NCBI GenBank assembly: GCA_964556955.1
Contig: CAZKXP010000002.1
Location: 1-40,902 of the forward strand
DNA length: 40,902 nt
Reading direction: 5' to 3'
From: UBA12078 sp964556955
Lineage (GTDB): Bacteria; Patescibacteriota; Dojkabacteria; SC72
Position numbers and translations under genes: made by a program. The notes beneath the pieces are model-generated. The model did no database searches. It saw nothing but the letters and a program-made list of their open reading frames with translations, and was not told where the DNA came from. This document shows positions 1 through 7,846 of this stretch, piece by piece. Position 1 is the stretch's first letter, and the number at the start of each line of letters is the position of its first letter.

Positions 1-963
1 AAAATGCTTATGTAGGTGTAATGGCTTTGGATAATATATTCCACTCCCAATTTCATTTTCCTTTAAAAAATCTCTCAATTCATCTCTTGTATGACCATAT
101 TCTTCTGTGATTCTTATTGTATATTGATGATAAACATGGGAATTATTACTCATCACCTTAGGAATTACCAAACCTTTCACACCAGATAACCCTTCATCTA
201 ATAGCTTTGCATTATGTTTCCTCGCATTTGTTATTGTGTCAACTTTCTTCATCTGTTCCACACCAATAGCGGCGGCAATATCCGTCATTCTGTAGTTATT
301 TCCTAATTCGAGATATTCATACGTTACTGCTTCATCTTGTCCATGATGTCTATATATCTTTGCTTTCCTTGCCATCTCATCATCATCTGTCACCAACATT
401 CCTCCCTCTGCAGTTGTAATATTTTTTGTGGCATATAGAGAGAAGACAGCAACGTCACCGAAATGTCCAGCCTTCATTCCATCCTGCTCCGCTCCTACTG
501 CTTGGCAAGCATCTTCTAATATTTTTATATCTCTTCCTCCAATTATTTTTTTTACTTCTTGATATTTATACACTTGGCCATATAGATCAACAGGTATAAT
601 TAGCTTTGTTTTATCGCTTATTTTCTCTGCAACCTGTTTAGGATCAATACAGAAATCATCTTCACAAATATCAACAAATTTAATTATGCCTCTTTCCATC
701 AAAATAGGATTTGCCGTAGCAACAAAAGTAAAAGGTACGGTAATAGCTTCGTCCCCATCTTTAAAGCCAGAAGCTACAACTCCTGCATGTATTGCTGTCG
801 TACCATTTGAAAAAGCAATTGCATGTTTCGTATTACAAAACTTTGCAAACATTTCTTCGAATTCTTTAGTCTTTGGACCCTGTGCTATCATACCCGATTT
901 TAGTACTTCTACTACTGCATTTATCTCTTCGTCACCAATATAAGGTTTGGAAACTGGAATCAT
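1..963 (-). CDS. DegT/DnrJ/EryC1/StrS-family PLP sugar aminotransferase, 3' end cut by window edge (WbpE/WlbC-like)
   Basis: Translating the minus strand from the ATG at 963 gives 321 codons with no stop up to the window edge, so the C-terminus is missing. The N-terminus (MIPVSKPYIGDEEINAV) is typical of the family. SNGTTAIHA (about 52-60) is the phosphate-binding region, ILEDACQAVGA carries the pyridine-N-binding Asp (151), and SLYATKNITTAEGGM carries the Schiff-base Lys (180). These PLP enzymes aminate keto sugars bound to nucleotides. The gene is last in a minus-strand run after a glycosyltransferase, a Gfo/Idh/MocA dehydrogenase and a hexapeptide acetyltransferase, starting 17 nt after the acetyltransferase stop. 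That neighbourhood matches WbpB-WbpE-WbpD, in which the aminotransferase makes the 3-amino group of a UDP-GlcNAc3N-uronate. Family is confident; the exact substrate is inferred from context. Confidence 0.92.
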   Translation of the reverse strand, partial: MIPVSKPYIGDEEINAVVEVLKSGMIAQGPKTKEFEEMFAKFCNTKHAIAFSNGTTAIHAGVVASGFKDGDEAITVPFTFVATANPILMERGIIKFVDICEDDFCIDPKQVAEKISDKTKLIIPVDLYGQVYKYQEVKKIIGGRDIKILEDACQAVGAEQDGMKAGHFGDVAVFSLYATKNITTAEGGMLVTDDDEMARKAKIYRHHGQDEAVTYEYLELGNNYRMTDIAAAIGVEQMKKVDTITNARKHNAKLLDEGLSGVKGLVIPKVMSNNSHVYHQYTIRITEEYGHTRDELRDFLKENEIGSGIYYPKPLHLHKHF

Positions 964-980
964 TTTTCTACAAAATAAAT

Positions 981-1637
981 TTATTTGTATTCAAACCCAG
1001 GTAAATATTTTATTACCCTCGCCGGATTACCAACTACTACGGCACCATCAGGAACATCTTTTGTAACAACAGCACCTGCCCCAACAATCGCCTTCTTCCC
1101 TATTCTCACACCTGGTCTTAATACAACTCCAGCCCCTATCGAAGCATCTTCTCCTATATGTATTGCCGTAACCTCCCAGTCTGCGCCACCTTGTAAAGTT
1201 CCTTCTTCTGTCCTAGCTCTTGGCATCATGTCGTTTGTTGTCAAAGAATTTGGCCCAAGAAATACACCATTCTCTAATTCAACACCATGGTATACAGGGA
1301 CATAATTTTGAATCTTTGTTCCATCTCCTATTTTCACTCCTGAGTCTATAAAAACATAATCCCCAAGGATACAATCCTCGCCAATTTGGACATTACCCCT
1401 AATGTGCGAATAATGCCAAACCTTTGAATTATCTCCTAATATAACTCCATCCTCAAGAATCGCATAATTACCAACTATACAATTCTCTCCAATTTCGACA
1501 CGGCCTAATTTGCTGTCTAGAATAGTCGAACCTTTACCAATAGTGGAATCTTTTCCTATTTCCGCATCTGGATGAACCTTTATATCTCCATCAAATATCT
1601 GCAATTCCTTGTTGTTAAAACCATTTTCGAATTTCAT
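981..1637 (-). CDS. Left-handed beta-helix N-acetyltransferase (WbpD/WlbB-like)
   Basis: 218 aa, built almost wholly of hexapeptide repeats ([LIV]-G-x4), e.g. AEIGKDSTIGKGSTI near the start and IGAGVVLRPGVRIGKKAIVGAGAVVTKDV near the end, followed by the VVGNPARVIKYL closure typical of acyl-CoA-dependent sugar acetyltransferases. The His in PVYHGVELENGVFLGPN (about 115) is in the position usual for the catalytic base. WbpD/WlbB proteins acetylate the 3-amino group made by the neighbouring aminotransferase. The gene starts 1 nt after the upstream dehydrogenase stop, so translational coupling is likely. Function is read from fold plus operon context; the acceptor sugar is not proven by sequence. 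Confidence 0.9.
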   Translation of the reverse strand: MKFENGFNNKELQIFDGDIKVHPDAEIGKDSTIGKGSTILDSKLGRVEIGENCIVGNYAILEDGVILGDNSKVWHYSHIRGNVQIGEDCILGDYVFIDSGVKIGDGTKIQNYVPVYHGVELENGVFLGPNSLTTNDMMPRARTEEGTLQGGADWEVTAIHIGEDASIGAGVVLRPGVRIGKKAIVGAGAVVTKDVPDGAVVVGNPARVIKYLPGFEYK

Positions 1638-1638
1638 A

Positions 1639-2670
1639 TTAGGCTTCTACTGCTTTTGAGTAAATATCATAAATAAATTGAATAGAATTCATAGCTTCTG
1701 ATACTTTGAACCCTCTCCCCTTTGCGATTTCTTCGTATAGAGTAGGATGGTTAGGGCACGATCCTACATGAGTACCATAAGAATTTGGAGTTAAAGATTC
1801 CCCGCTTGTAGACTCTATTTCTTTCCACTTCTTTTGCAAGTCTTCATTTTCAAATGAGGCTCTTTCTACTTTATCCAAAGCATTACCACTTATCTTAAGG
1901 TATCCTTTTGAACCCATTATTGCAATTGAGCACTCTAAATTAGATGGCTCAACAGCGACATTAACCTCTATGCTTCCAGATGCACCATTCGAGAATTTTA
2001 CAATTGAATATGAAGTATCCTCAAATTTTATATCTTTATGCTTGAGGTTGAATGTATCTGTAGATCTAACCTCCGGCACACCAAAAAGTTTTTGAATAAT
2101 ATCAAGATAATGAATTCCATACTCATAAAGAGATCTGCCACCTTCTGTAATAGAACCTCTCCAATCTTTGAAATATCCTATTGGTCTTTGCCATCTTTGT
2201 ATGAAGCAAACTGATCTAATATCTCCAAGCAACCCCTCCTCCAATACTCTTTCCATCATCTTAACTGTGGGATTGTACCTAACCTGTAAAACACAATACG
2301 CCTCTCTCCCAAGTTCATCCGCCTTATCCTGTATCTCTCTCACTCTTGAAGCTTCAAAGGCTATTGGTTTTTCTATCAAGATATCGTAACCTTCATTTAA
2401 AGCATCCATTGCCATTGGATAATGTAGATGATTCGGAGTTGCAATAGTAACAAAATCCATTTCACCTTTCATTTCTTTCAACATTTCTTTGTAATCGGTA
2501 AAACCTTTTACATTACCATTCTCTGATATTGCCTTCTCCAAGGTTTCCGAATTTATATCACAAAGAGCTACTAATTCAAACTCGTTGTGATTAGCCTTGA
2601 TAGACTCAAGATGTCTAACAAGAATATGCCCACATCCTATTATTCCAACTCTTCTCTGTGTCATGATCAT
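1639..2670 (-). CDS. Gfo/Idh/MocA-family NAD(P)-dependent sugar oxidoreductase (WbpB/WlbA-like)
   Basis: 343 aa. The N-terminal Rossmann motif reads VGIIGCGHILVRH (about 8-20), and the family EKP motif is at 100-102 (LIEKPIAFE). The C-terminal alpha/beta domain contains EYGIHYLDIIQ with the conserved His. This family oxidises or reduces sugar carbons using NAD(P). In the WbpB/WlbA pathway it oxidises C3 of UDP-GlcNAc-uronate so that the aminotransferase can act. Two in-frame ATGs (2670 and 2664) are possible; neither has a good Shine-Dalgarno site. It lies 65 nt downstream of the glycosyltransferase and 1 nt before the acetyltransferase. The uronate-forming 6-dehydrogenase (WbpA type) is not in the window. 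Confidence 0.9.
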   Translation of the reverse strand: MIMTQRRVGIIGCGHILVRHLESIKANHNEFELVALCDINSETLEKAISENGNVKGFTDYKEMLKEMKGEMDFVTIATPNHLHYPMAMDALNEGYDILIEKPIAFEASRVREIQDKADELGREAYCVLQVRYNPTVKMMERVLEEGLLGDIRSVCFIQRWQRPIGYFKDWRGSITEGGRSLYEYGIHYLDIIQKLFGVPEVRSTDTFNLKHKDIKFEDTSYSIVKFSNGASGSIEVNVAVEPSNLECSIAIMGSKGYLKISGNALDKVERASFENEDLQKKWKEIESTSGESLTPNSYGTHVGSCPNHPTLYEEIAKGRGFKVSEAMNSIQFIYDIYSKAVEA

Positions 2671-2735
2671 AATTAGCTAAAATTTTAATTCTGGTGAATG
2701 ACCCATTCTACTTAAAAAAGTTAATTGCTTCAACC

Positions 2736-4004
2736 CTATATATTTTTATATATGTTGTTGAGCTTTTTCAGATTTTCATTCCAATTGTAATTTTCAAGAA
2801 CTTTTCCCTTCCCATTCTCTCCTATTCTTTTTCTTTCTTTACTATCATTTAATAAACTTATAATCGTTTCCGAAACAGCATCTACATCATCAAAACCAAA
2901 AAGAAAACCATCCTTCCCATCTGTAACGATTTCAGAGAGTGCATTATTACGACATGCCAAAACTGGTTTACCATAAGTCCAGGCTTCCAAATATACAATT
3001 CCAAAAGAATCTGTTTTTGATACCATCGAAAAAATATCACAGGCATCAAATGCGTCAAACTTTTCCTCGTCTGAAATATTATCAATATTGATTATTTTTT
3101 CTTTATACTCGGTTTCTAGTTTATTAATAAATTTCGAAAATTCAAGATCATATTGCCCTCCAAAAACTAAACTGCACTTGACTCCCCGATCCCAAACTTT
3201 CTTCATACTTTCAACAAGATTATAGCTCCCTTTCTCATGATTCTTGGATCCCATTTGGAAAATTATTGGATCATTAATGTTATATTTCTTTCTAAAACGC
3301 TTACCATCCCCCCCTAAAATTTGATCTATGAAAACACCTTGCCCAATTACTAAAAATTTGTTTTCCTCAAGGAAAATCCCTTCTTCTTTACAAAAATCCA
3401 TTATTGCTTCTTTCTCTGCATTTGTATTAAGAATTATATTCGTGGCATATTCGAAAAAGGGCACTGCGTTTTTTTTATAGTATATTTTACGAATAGGATC
3501 ATTTTTACTCTCCCCTGTATGGAACGCTGGAACTATTATATATGGTATTCCATATTCCTTCGAGATCAAGTAACCTATGTAAAAAAGAAAATAATATGGT
3601 GTTGAAGAGACAGTAATATAAGCATAATCTGAGAATTGCTCTTTTGATATGGTGTCAAGCATACGATATGCTGTTGGACAAGAAGCGAGATTAGCTATTT
3701 TGAAATTGGGGAATGTATCGAAAAGAAACCGGATTGCCTTATTTACATACTTATTACTTGTAATTCCCTTCCCGATAGGAAATCTTCTAACTTTTACTCC
3801 CTCAATATTCTCATTTTCCACTGGTACAATATCATTTCCTAAATCCCATAAAGTACTAGGGCTCAGAGCATTAGTTGTCCAAACATTTACATCATAACCC
3901 AATTCTCTTTGTTGATATTCTGAGAGGATCTTCATAAATAACTCGGCACCTCCTTTAGCAGGATGATATCTTTGTATAATGTTCAGAACTTTTTTATTTT
4001 CCAT
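2736..4004 (-). CDS. GT4-family glycosyltransferase
   Basis: 422 aa. The N-terminus (IIQRYHPAKGGAELFMKILS) is the acceptor-side motif of GT-B enzymes. The C-terminal half has the GT4 donor-binding signature FGIVYLEAWTYGKPVLACR, with the E-x7-E type acidic pair, preceded by FDACDIFSMVSKTDS. A helical tail (ERKRIGENGKGKVLENYNW) closes the protein. It probably transfers a sugar onto a lipid- or surface-linked glycan on the cytoplasmic face of the membrane. It is the first visible gene of the minus-strand glycan run. The divergent bactofilin-like gene begins 101 nt away. Donor and acceptor cannot be told from sequence. Confidence 0.92.
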   Translation of the reverse strand: MENKKVLNIIQRYHPAKGGAELFMKILSEYQQRELGYDVNVWTTNALSPSTLWDLGNDIVPVENENIEGVKVRRFPIGKGITSNKYVNKAIRFLFDTFPNFKIANLASCPTAYRMLDTISKEQFSDYAYITVSSTPYYFLFYIGYLISKEYGIPYIIVPAFHTGESKNDPIRKIYYKKNAVPFFEYATNIILNTNAEKEAIMDFCKEEGIFLEENKFLVIGQGVFIDQILGGDGKRFRKKYNINDPIIFQMGSKNHEKGSYNLVESMKKVWDRGVKCSLVFGGQYDLEFSKFINKLETEYKEKIINIDNISDEEKFDAFDACDIFSMVSKTDSFGIVYLEAWTYGKPVLACRNNALSEIVTDGKDGFLFGFDDVDAVSETIISLLNDSKERKRIGENGKGKVLENYNWNENLKKLNNIYKNI

Positions 4005-4045
4005 TTCTTACAATAAAAAGACTTACAAAACTATTATATATTTTT

Positions 4046-4075
4046 TTGAATGTTATAGCACATTTATGCTACTAT
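4046..4075 (+). promoter_or_regulatory. Putative promoter of the bactofilin-like gene
   Basis: TTGAAT (4046-4051), an 18-nt spacer, then TACTAT (4070-4075) preceded by TGC, an extended -10 like others in this window. A short inverted repeat TAGCA/TGCTA (4056-4060 and 4067-4071) lies between the boxes and could be an operator for the divergent pair. Pattern match only. Confidence 0.45.
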
Positions 4076-4105
4076 ATATCTAAGTAAATTGTCATCTTAA
4101 AAAAG

Positions 4106-5248
4106 ATGTCTCTCTTTAAAAAACTCTTCCCTGCATTAGTTTTACCCCTCGTAATCCTCTTTGCAGGATTTTTAATGGTAAAACCAGCAAATGCTGCTAA
4201 ATTTGTAATGACAGATTACACTCTCGCACAAGACGAAACAGTCACAGAAAACCTGTATGTCACAAATACCAATACTGAAATCAATGGCTTTGTGCAAGGC
4301 GATTTAGGTATTACAGCGCCAACTATTAAAGTGACAGGAACTATAACTGGTGATGTATTTCTATTCGGTTCAGATGTCACATTTTCAGGTAACACCTTCG
4401 GTAATCTCTATGTAGTAGGCAACAATGTCTCCATACAGGGTGTTGTTAAGGGAAACCTCATTGTTGTAGCTACCATAGCAAATATTGATGGAGATATTGA
4501 GAAAGACCTTAATATGGTAAGTATGCGTGCTACTGTTGATGGAACAATAAGTGACGATGCTAGGATTGTCTCTGCGGATGGCTCCATTGAATCAGTGATA
4601 CAGGGGGATTTAATCATAATTGGAGATAGTTACACTGTACAGGAAGATAATGTCACTGGGAGTATATATACACAAGCACAGATCGAGAATATTGCAAAAG
4701 AACAGGGTGTAGATATTTCTCATGACAAGATAAGTTTTGAAATCAGTGATGCAACTGTTTGGAAGACCAAGCTATTCGGAGCATTGTTCGCTTTCTGTAG
4801 CATGAGCTTGGTAGGCTATGTACTCATTGCACTGACTCCAGTAAAGACCGGCAAAGTCATGACAAAAGTGATTGGTTCTACAAAGGATCTGTTGTTTAGC
4901 TTCCTGATTGGGCTGGGTGTATTAGTAGTGGCTCCAATGGCAATTTTGATTTTGTTGCTGTCTTTGGTGGGGGCTCCTTTGGCGTTGCTTATCATGGGAG
5001 GGTTGTTCTTCTTAACTATGTTTGGGACACTGTGGGTAGAGGCTGCATTTGGACAGGAGGTGCTCTCATGGTTTAAAGTGAAGGAATACAGGCCGTTCAA
5101 ATCCTTGGCGATTGGAAGGTTTATAACGGTGTGCGTGAGACTAATTCCGTTCTTCGGGGCACTGTATCAACTCGTACTCACCTCAATCGCAGTAGGCGCC
5201 TTCGCAAGGATGAAGTATGACTACTTCGAGAAAGGCAAGAAGAAATAA
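4106..5248 (+). CDS. Secreted/membrane bactofilin-like (polymer-forming) protein
   Basis: 380 aa. A signal peptide (MSLFKKLFPALVLPLVILFA, ending near ANA-AK, residues 28-32) leads to a right-handed beta-helix-like region of about 170 residues. This region has repeating short strands (GFVQGDLGITAPTIKVTGTI, GVVKGNLIVVATIANIDGDI) that resemble bactofilin/polymer-forming cytoskeletal repeats. The C-terminal 170 residues hold four to five hydrophobic segments and end in a basic tail (YFEKGKKK). A secreted beta-helix joined to a multi-pass membrane domain occurs in several Gram-positive and CPR proteins of unknown role, and an envelope-scaffold function is a reasonable guess. The gene ends 6 nt before the first RAYT terminus, so that element sits in its 3' flank. 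Confidence 0.75.
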   Translation: MSLFKKLFPALVLPLVILFAGFLMVKPANAAKFVMTDYTLAQDETVTENLYVTNTNTEINGFVQGDLGITAPTIKVTGTITGDVFLFGSDVTFSGNTFGNLYVVGNNVSIQGVVKGNLIVVATIANIDGDIEKDLNMVSMRATVDGTISDDARIVSADGSIESVIQGDLIIIGDSYTVQEDNVTGSIYTQAQIENIAKEQGVDISHDKISFEISDATVWKTKLFGALFAFCSMSLVGYVLIALTPVKTGKVMTKVIGSTKDLLFSFLIGLGVLVVAPMAILILLLSLVGAPLALLIMGGLFFLTMFGTLWVEAAFGQEVLSWFKVKEYRPFKSLAIGRFITVCVRLIPFFGALYQLVLTSIAVGAFARMKYDYFEKGKKK

Positions 5249-5254
5249 GGACAA

Positions 5255-5276
5255 AGGACAGACCTAGGTCAGACCT
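5255..5276. repeat. Left terminus of RAYT unit 1
   Basis: Two tandem 11-mers, AGGACAGACCT and AGGTCAGACCT. It differs at one base from the left terminus of the 26100 element. The transposase stop codon (TGA, minus strand, 5269-5271) lies inside this repeat. Confidence 0.85.
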
Positions 5277-5739
5277 CCTCCGTATCGTATGCCTTTTTTA
5301 CGAATAGCCATTTGTATTTCTCTCCTTTCTTGGGATTTACAAGCCCAGCCTCTTCGGGATTCTTCTTTATATATTCTATTACCGAATTCAAATCCCTACG
5401 ATCCTTTATTCTCCTAGCCTGAAATGGCCCCTGTAACAAATGTCCGACTCTTTGATACTTACGGTTAAAATACATAACATAGGCAGTCATATATGCCCTC
5501 ATAAACCTAGGTACACTCTCTAGATCATCCTTGATCAAAAACACAAAATGAAAGTGGTTTGGCATATAACAATATGAAATAACCGCAACCCCTTCTTTCT
5601 TAGCATAACGATACATAAGTCCTTTGAAAAGGAGAAAATCACACGGCTCTATGAATATCCGCATTTTGTTATTACCACGGTTATAGACATGGTAAAAACT
5701 ATTGCTTCTATACAATTTGATTAGCTTCTCCTTCTTCAT
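5269..5739 (-). CDS. REP-associated tyrosine transposase (RAYT, Y1/IS200-like HUH family)
   Basis: The start MKKEKLIKLYRSNSFYHVYNRG (5739) is chosen because it aligns with MRKDKN of the second copy at 39171; an in-frame ATG at 5754 would add five residues. About 156 aa, normal for RAYTs. The metal-binding HUH motif is in YCYMPNHFHFVF. The helix AYVMYFNRKYQRVGHLLQGPFQ contains the candidate catalytic tyrosine and the G-H-L-x-Q-G-P/x-F signature. A basic C-terminal region (IKDRRDLNSVIEYIKKNPEEA) follows. Such enzymes cut and rejoin single-stranded DNA at hairpin ends. The last codons (GAG GAG GTC TGA) run into the terminal repeat, so the element end supplies the stop. The reading frame looks intact. 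Confidence 0.92.
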   Translation of the reverse strand: MKKEKLIKLYRSNSFYHVYNRGNNKMRIFIEPCDFLLFKGLMYRYAKKEGVAVISYCYMPNHFHFVFLIKDDLESVPRFMRAYMTAYVMYFNRKYQRVGHLLQGPFQARRIKDRRDLNSVIEYIKKNPEEAGLVNPKKGEKYKWLFVKKAYDTEEV

Positions 5740-5780
5740 ACTGAAGGATAGCATATGATTATTAAATTTCCCTGAACTTG

Positions 5781-5802
5781 AGGTCTGACCTAGGTCAGTG
5801 CT
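5781..5802. repeat. Right terminus of RAYT unit 1
   Basis: Inverted copy of the left terminus: AGGTCTGACCT followed by AGGTCAGTGCT. It contains the 12-bp perfect palindrome TGACCTAGGTCA (5787-5798). Confidence 0.85.
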
Positions 5803-5813
5803 TTGATACAGAT

Positions 5814-6560
5814 CTACTCGTTGAGCATGCTGTCTATAACGGTTTTGAATGAATCGTAGGGATATGCGCCTGCAATGATTTTCCCAGTAACATTCCCTTC
5901 GGAATCAAAGGTACCAACTATGAAGCCTGGGGTCCCTGTAATACCTGCGGTCTGCCCAGCACTGTAGTCCGAATCGATAGCTTCTCTGTATGTGTTATTC
6001 TCTACCGCACTCTGTACACCAGACTTACTGAAACCCAAACTCTCTACTAAAGAATATACCGCCTCTTTGTCTGCCAACATAAATACACCACTGTGATATT
6101 CTAAGAATTTCTCAATCCCACCTTGGGCATATACATATTTCCCTGCCATCGCCATTGCATCTGCCAAATCCCCATGTATGGAGAAATCCCTAAACACATA
6201 TATAACATCTCCAGAGTCTACATAATCCGTAATTATTGCATCCAATGTCTGCTCTACATGACGTTGACAATAGCTACAAAGATAATCACTAAACTCAACA
6301 ATTGCAACCTTTGCCGTCTCCCTATTTCCCAAGACTAAACCACCTCCAATATCAGTGGAACCACTGGCAAAACCAGTATCATCTACTGTAGCTGTGTCAT
6401 TTCCTGCAACATCGGTTGTATCTGTTTTTGCACTATTTCTATTCGCAAAGAATATGCCAAGTGCAATAATGACGCCAGCTATAACAATTGCCAATGGTAT
6501 AGCAAATGTATCAAGGTTGATGACAACCTCTTTCGTATCATTCTTCTGAGATTCTTTCAT
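5814..6560 (-). CDS. DsbA/thioredoxin-fold disulfide oxidoreductase, membrane-anchored
   Basis: 248 aa. One N-terminal membrane segment (FAIPLAIVIAGVIIALGIFF, about 19-38) is followed by a Thr/Asp-rich linker and a thioredoxin-fold domain. The active-site CxxC is CSYC (95-98) in FSDYLCSYCQRH, and the cis-Pro loop is GITGTPGFIVG. It belongs to the DsbA/BdbD-like class that acts outside the membrane to form or shuffle disulfides in exported proteins. It is divergent from the secreted hydrolase at 6640, with facing promoters. No DsbB/VKOR-type partner is seen in the window. Fold and active site are clear; the in vivo direction (oxidase or isomerase) is not. Confidence 0.9.
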   Translation of the reverse strand: MKESQKNDTKEVVINLDTFAIPLAIVIAGVIIALGIFFANRNSAKTDTTDVAGNDTATVDDTGFASGSTDIGGGLVLGNRETAKVAIVEFSDYLCSYCQRHVEQTLDAIITDYVDSGDVIYVFRDFSIHGDLADAMAMAGKYVYAQGGIEKFLEYHSGVFMLADKEAVYSLVESLGFSKSGVQSAVENNTYREAIDSDYSAGQTAGITGTPGFIVGTFDSEGNVTGKIIAGAYPYDSFKTVIDSMLNE

Positions 6561-6592
6561 TCATTAAAAATCGAAAAATTAGGTAATCAAAC

Positions 6593-6601
6593 ATTATACC
6601 A
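6593..6601 (-). promoter_or_regulatory. Extended -10 of the DsbA-like gene
   Basis: On the minus strand TGGTATAAT (perfect TATAAT at 6593-6598), giving a leader of roughly 27 nt before the ATG at 6560. The -35 is weak. Confidence 0.5.
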
Positions 6602-6606
6602 TGTAT

Positions 6607-6634
6607 TAGACAGGTCATTAAAAAATGATATAAT
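6607..6634 (+). promoter_or_regulatory. Promoter of the alpha/beta hydrolase gene, apparently leaderless
   Basis: TAGACA (6607-6612), a 16-nt spacer, then TGATATAAT with TATAAT at 6629-6634. Only five bases separate the -10 from the ATG at 6640, so the predicted transcript starts at or next to the start codon. Confidence 0.55.
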
Positions 6635-6639
6635 TTTGT

Positions 6640-7467
6640 ATGGAAGATACAAAGAAAAAGATAAATATATTAGATATATTACTCTTCATAGTATTTCTCC
6701 TACTTTTAGCCCTACCAGTATACCTCTGTTATGACATATTAGTTACAAAGAATCAGAACACCCAAGAAAACGAGCTAGAAACTTCACAGGAGGAAGAGAT
6801 CCAAGAAGAAGAGATTCTCCCTGAAGGCCCTCTTTACGAAGAAATCAATCAATTGGTATCAGGGCAAAATGCATATGTCGTGGTACCAACAAATATAGAT
6901 GAGAACAATCCTCCTTCTTTAATTTTGTACAGCCATGGGTCAAATACTCGTGTCATCTCTGATATGCTTGATCCTTTCATGATGGATTTACAAAAATATG
7001 GAATCTTCTTTACAAAATATAATTTCATATTTGCAGCCTCAAACCAACATGATGAAAATTGGGGTAATGCGGCCTCTCTTGCAGATATGAAAAATTTAGA
7101 ACAGTGGATTAATGAACGATATGATACTTCGGGAAAGATATATTTAATTGGTTTTAGTATGGGGGGGCTTCCTACTATGCGTTTCGCAGAACAAAACGTT
7201 GATAGTATTGAGAAAGTTGCTTTGCTTGCACCTACGACTAGGACATATGAATGGACACAAGCTGATGTAGATAATATTGTGGGAATAGATATTAAAATAT
7301 GGCATGGGACAAGTGATGTGAATATTGGGATTTCAAATTCTAGAGAGTTTGTAAGATATATGGGGAATTTAGGAAAAACTATTGAGTTTGCTGAGATAGA
7401 TGGAAAGACTCATTTTGATGTAGATACCGAATATATGGAAGAGATACTTACATTCTTCCAAGCGTAG
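6640..7467 (+). CDS. Membrane-anchored alpha/beta-hydrolase
   Basis: 275 aa. An N-terminal hydrophobic segment (ILLFIVFLLLLALPVYL, about 13-29) is followed by an acidic linker rich in Glu (42-60). The hydrolase domain has an oxyanion-hole strand LILYSHGSN, nucleophile elbow GFSMGG (Ser173), candidate acid Asp226 in WHGTSDVNI, and His258 in GKTHFD. The triad order Ser-Asp-His is as expected. It probably acts outside the cell membrane on an ester or peptide; the substrate cannot be told. There is no Shine-Dalgarno site because the promoter abuts the ATG. Confidence 0.85.
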   Translation: MEDTKKKINILDILLFIVFLLLLALPVYLCYDILVTKNQNTQENELETSQEEEIQEEEILPEGPLYEEINQLVSGQNAYVVVPTNIDENNPPSLILYSHGSNTRVISDMLDPFMMDLQKYGIFFTKYNFIFAASNQHDENWGNAASLADMKNLEQWINERYDTSGKIYLIGFSMGGLPTMRFAEQNVDSIEKVALLAPTTRTYEWTQADVDNIVGIDIKIWHGTSDVNIGISNSREFVRYMGNLGKTIEFAEIDGKTHFDVDTEYMEEILTFFQA

Positions 7468-7514
7468 CAATCACTTCTTTTTGATACCCGATTCTTTATA
7501 TCATCTATTTTGCC

Positions 7515-7543
7515 TTGATATACTACTAGAAAACTACTAAAAT
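7515..7543 (+). promoter_or_regulatory. Promoter of the toxin-antitoxin pair
   Basis: TTGATA (7515-7520), a 17-nt spacer, TAAAAT (7538-7543). The predicted start is about 3 nt before the antitoxin ATG, so the mRNA would be nearly leaderless. The -10 lies inside the palindrome at 7534-7551. Confidence 0.5.
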
Positions 7544-7551
7544 ATTAGTAG
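7534..7551. promoter_or_regulatory. Palindromic operator overlapping the toxin-antitoxin start
   Basis: CTACTAA-AATA-TTAGTAG: 7-bp arms with a 4-bp spacer, ending 1 nt before the antitoxin ATG. Another TACTACT lies at 7521-7527. Autorepression by the antitoxin (with toxin) is typical of such modules, so this is its likely binding site. Confidence 0.6.
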
Positions 7552-7552
7552 T

Positions 7553-7846
7553 ATGAAAAGTAAGACTTACAGTACAACTGAATTTTACAAAAAGCCTTCT
7601 GAGGCACTCTCCTTCGTTAAAGATGGTGGAATTGTCTATCTTGGATACAAGAAAATGAAAGATCCCATTGCAGTGCTTACAAACATTAAAGATTATACTG
7701 ATACGAAAGCGCAATTAAATACTAACGAAAAAGCACAAGACTTTCTTGAGAAAATCAAAAGATATCAATACTCTAATCCCAAGTGTAAAGACAGCGCAAA
7801 ATATATTAGAGAGCAAAGAGACAAAGAATGGAGAAATCTATTTTAG
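7553..7846 (+). CDS. Probable type II antitoxin (Phd/YefM-like)
   Basis: 97 aa. The N-terminus KTYSTTEFYKKPSEALSFVKDGGIVYLGYKKMKDPIAVL resembles the Phd/YefM/PhdYefM fold, which has an N-terminal DNA-binding alpha/beta domain with an 'A-K-x-x-x-x-x-v-x-x-G' pattern. A charged C-terminal tail (IREQRDKEWRNLF) would wrap the toxin. It overlaps the PIN-domain gene by 19 nt, as is usual for coupled antitoxin-toxin genes, and a palindrome abuts the start. Similarity to any one antitoxin subfamily is weak, so the call rests largely on context. Confidence 0.75.
   Translation: MKSKTYSTTEFYKKPSEALSFVKDGGIVYLGYKKMKDPIAVLTNIKDYTDTKAQLNTNEKAQDFLEKIKRYQYSNPKCKDSAKYIREQRDKEWRNLF

Larger units (their letters stand above)
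5255..5802. mobile_element. RAYT (REP-associated Y1 transposase) unit 1 with inverted hairpin termini
   Basis: A 548-bp unit flanked by inverted 22-bp termini at 5255-5276 and 5781-5802. The inner 16 bp are identical in inverted orientation (5261-5276 and 5781-5796). Read inward, each terminus is two 11-bp quasi-palindromes: AGGACAGACCT+AGGTCAGACCT on the left, AGCACTGACCT+AGGTCAGACCT on the right. Each can fold as a mismatched hairpin with a CTAG loop. The unit lies between the convergent ends of the bactofilin-like and DsbA-like genes. Boundaries are inferred from the repeats; no empty site is available for comparison. Confidence 0.8.

Noticed and set aside
985..1305. Plus-strand frame opposite the hexapeptide acetyltransferase (and many similar frames opposite other genes)
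   Set aside because: These are shadows of real minus-strand genes with low-complexity, Pro/Ser/Thr-rich translations.
5269..5271. UGA recoding (as in Absconditabacteria/Gracilibacteria)
   Set aside because: TGA ends several proteins at the expected family length (DHH gene, RAYT 1, membrane gene at 30254), and no in-frame TGA is needed within any conserved domain.
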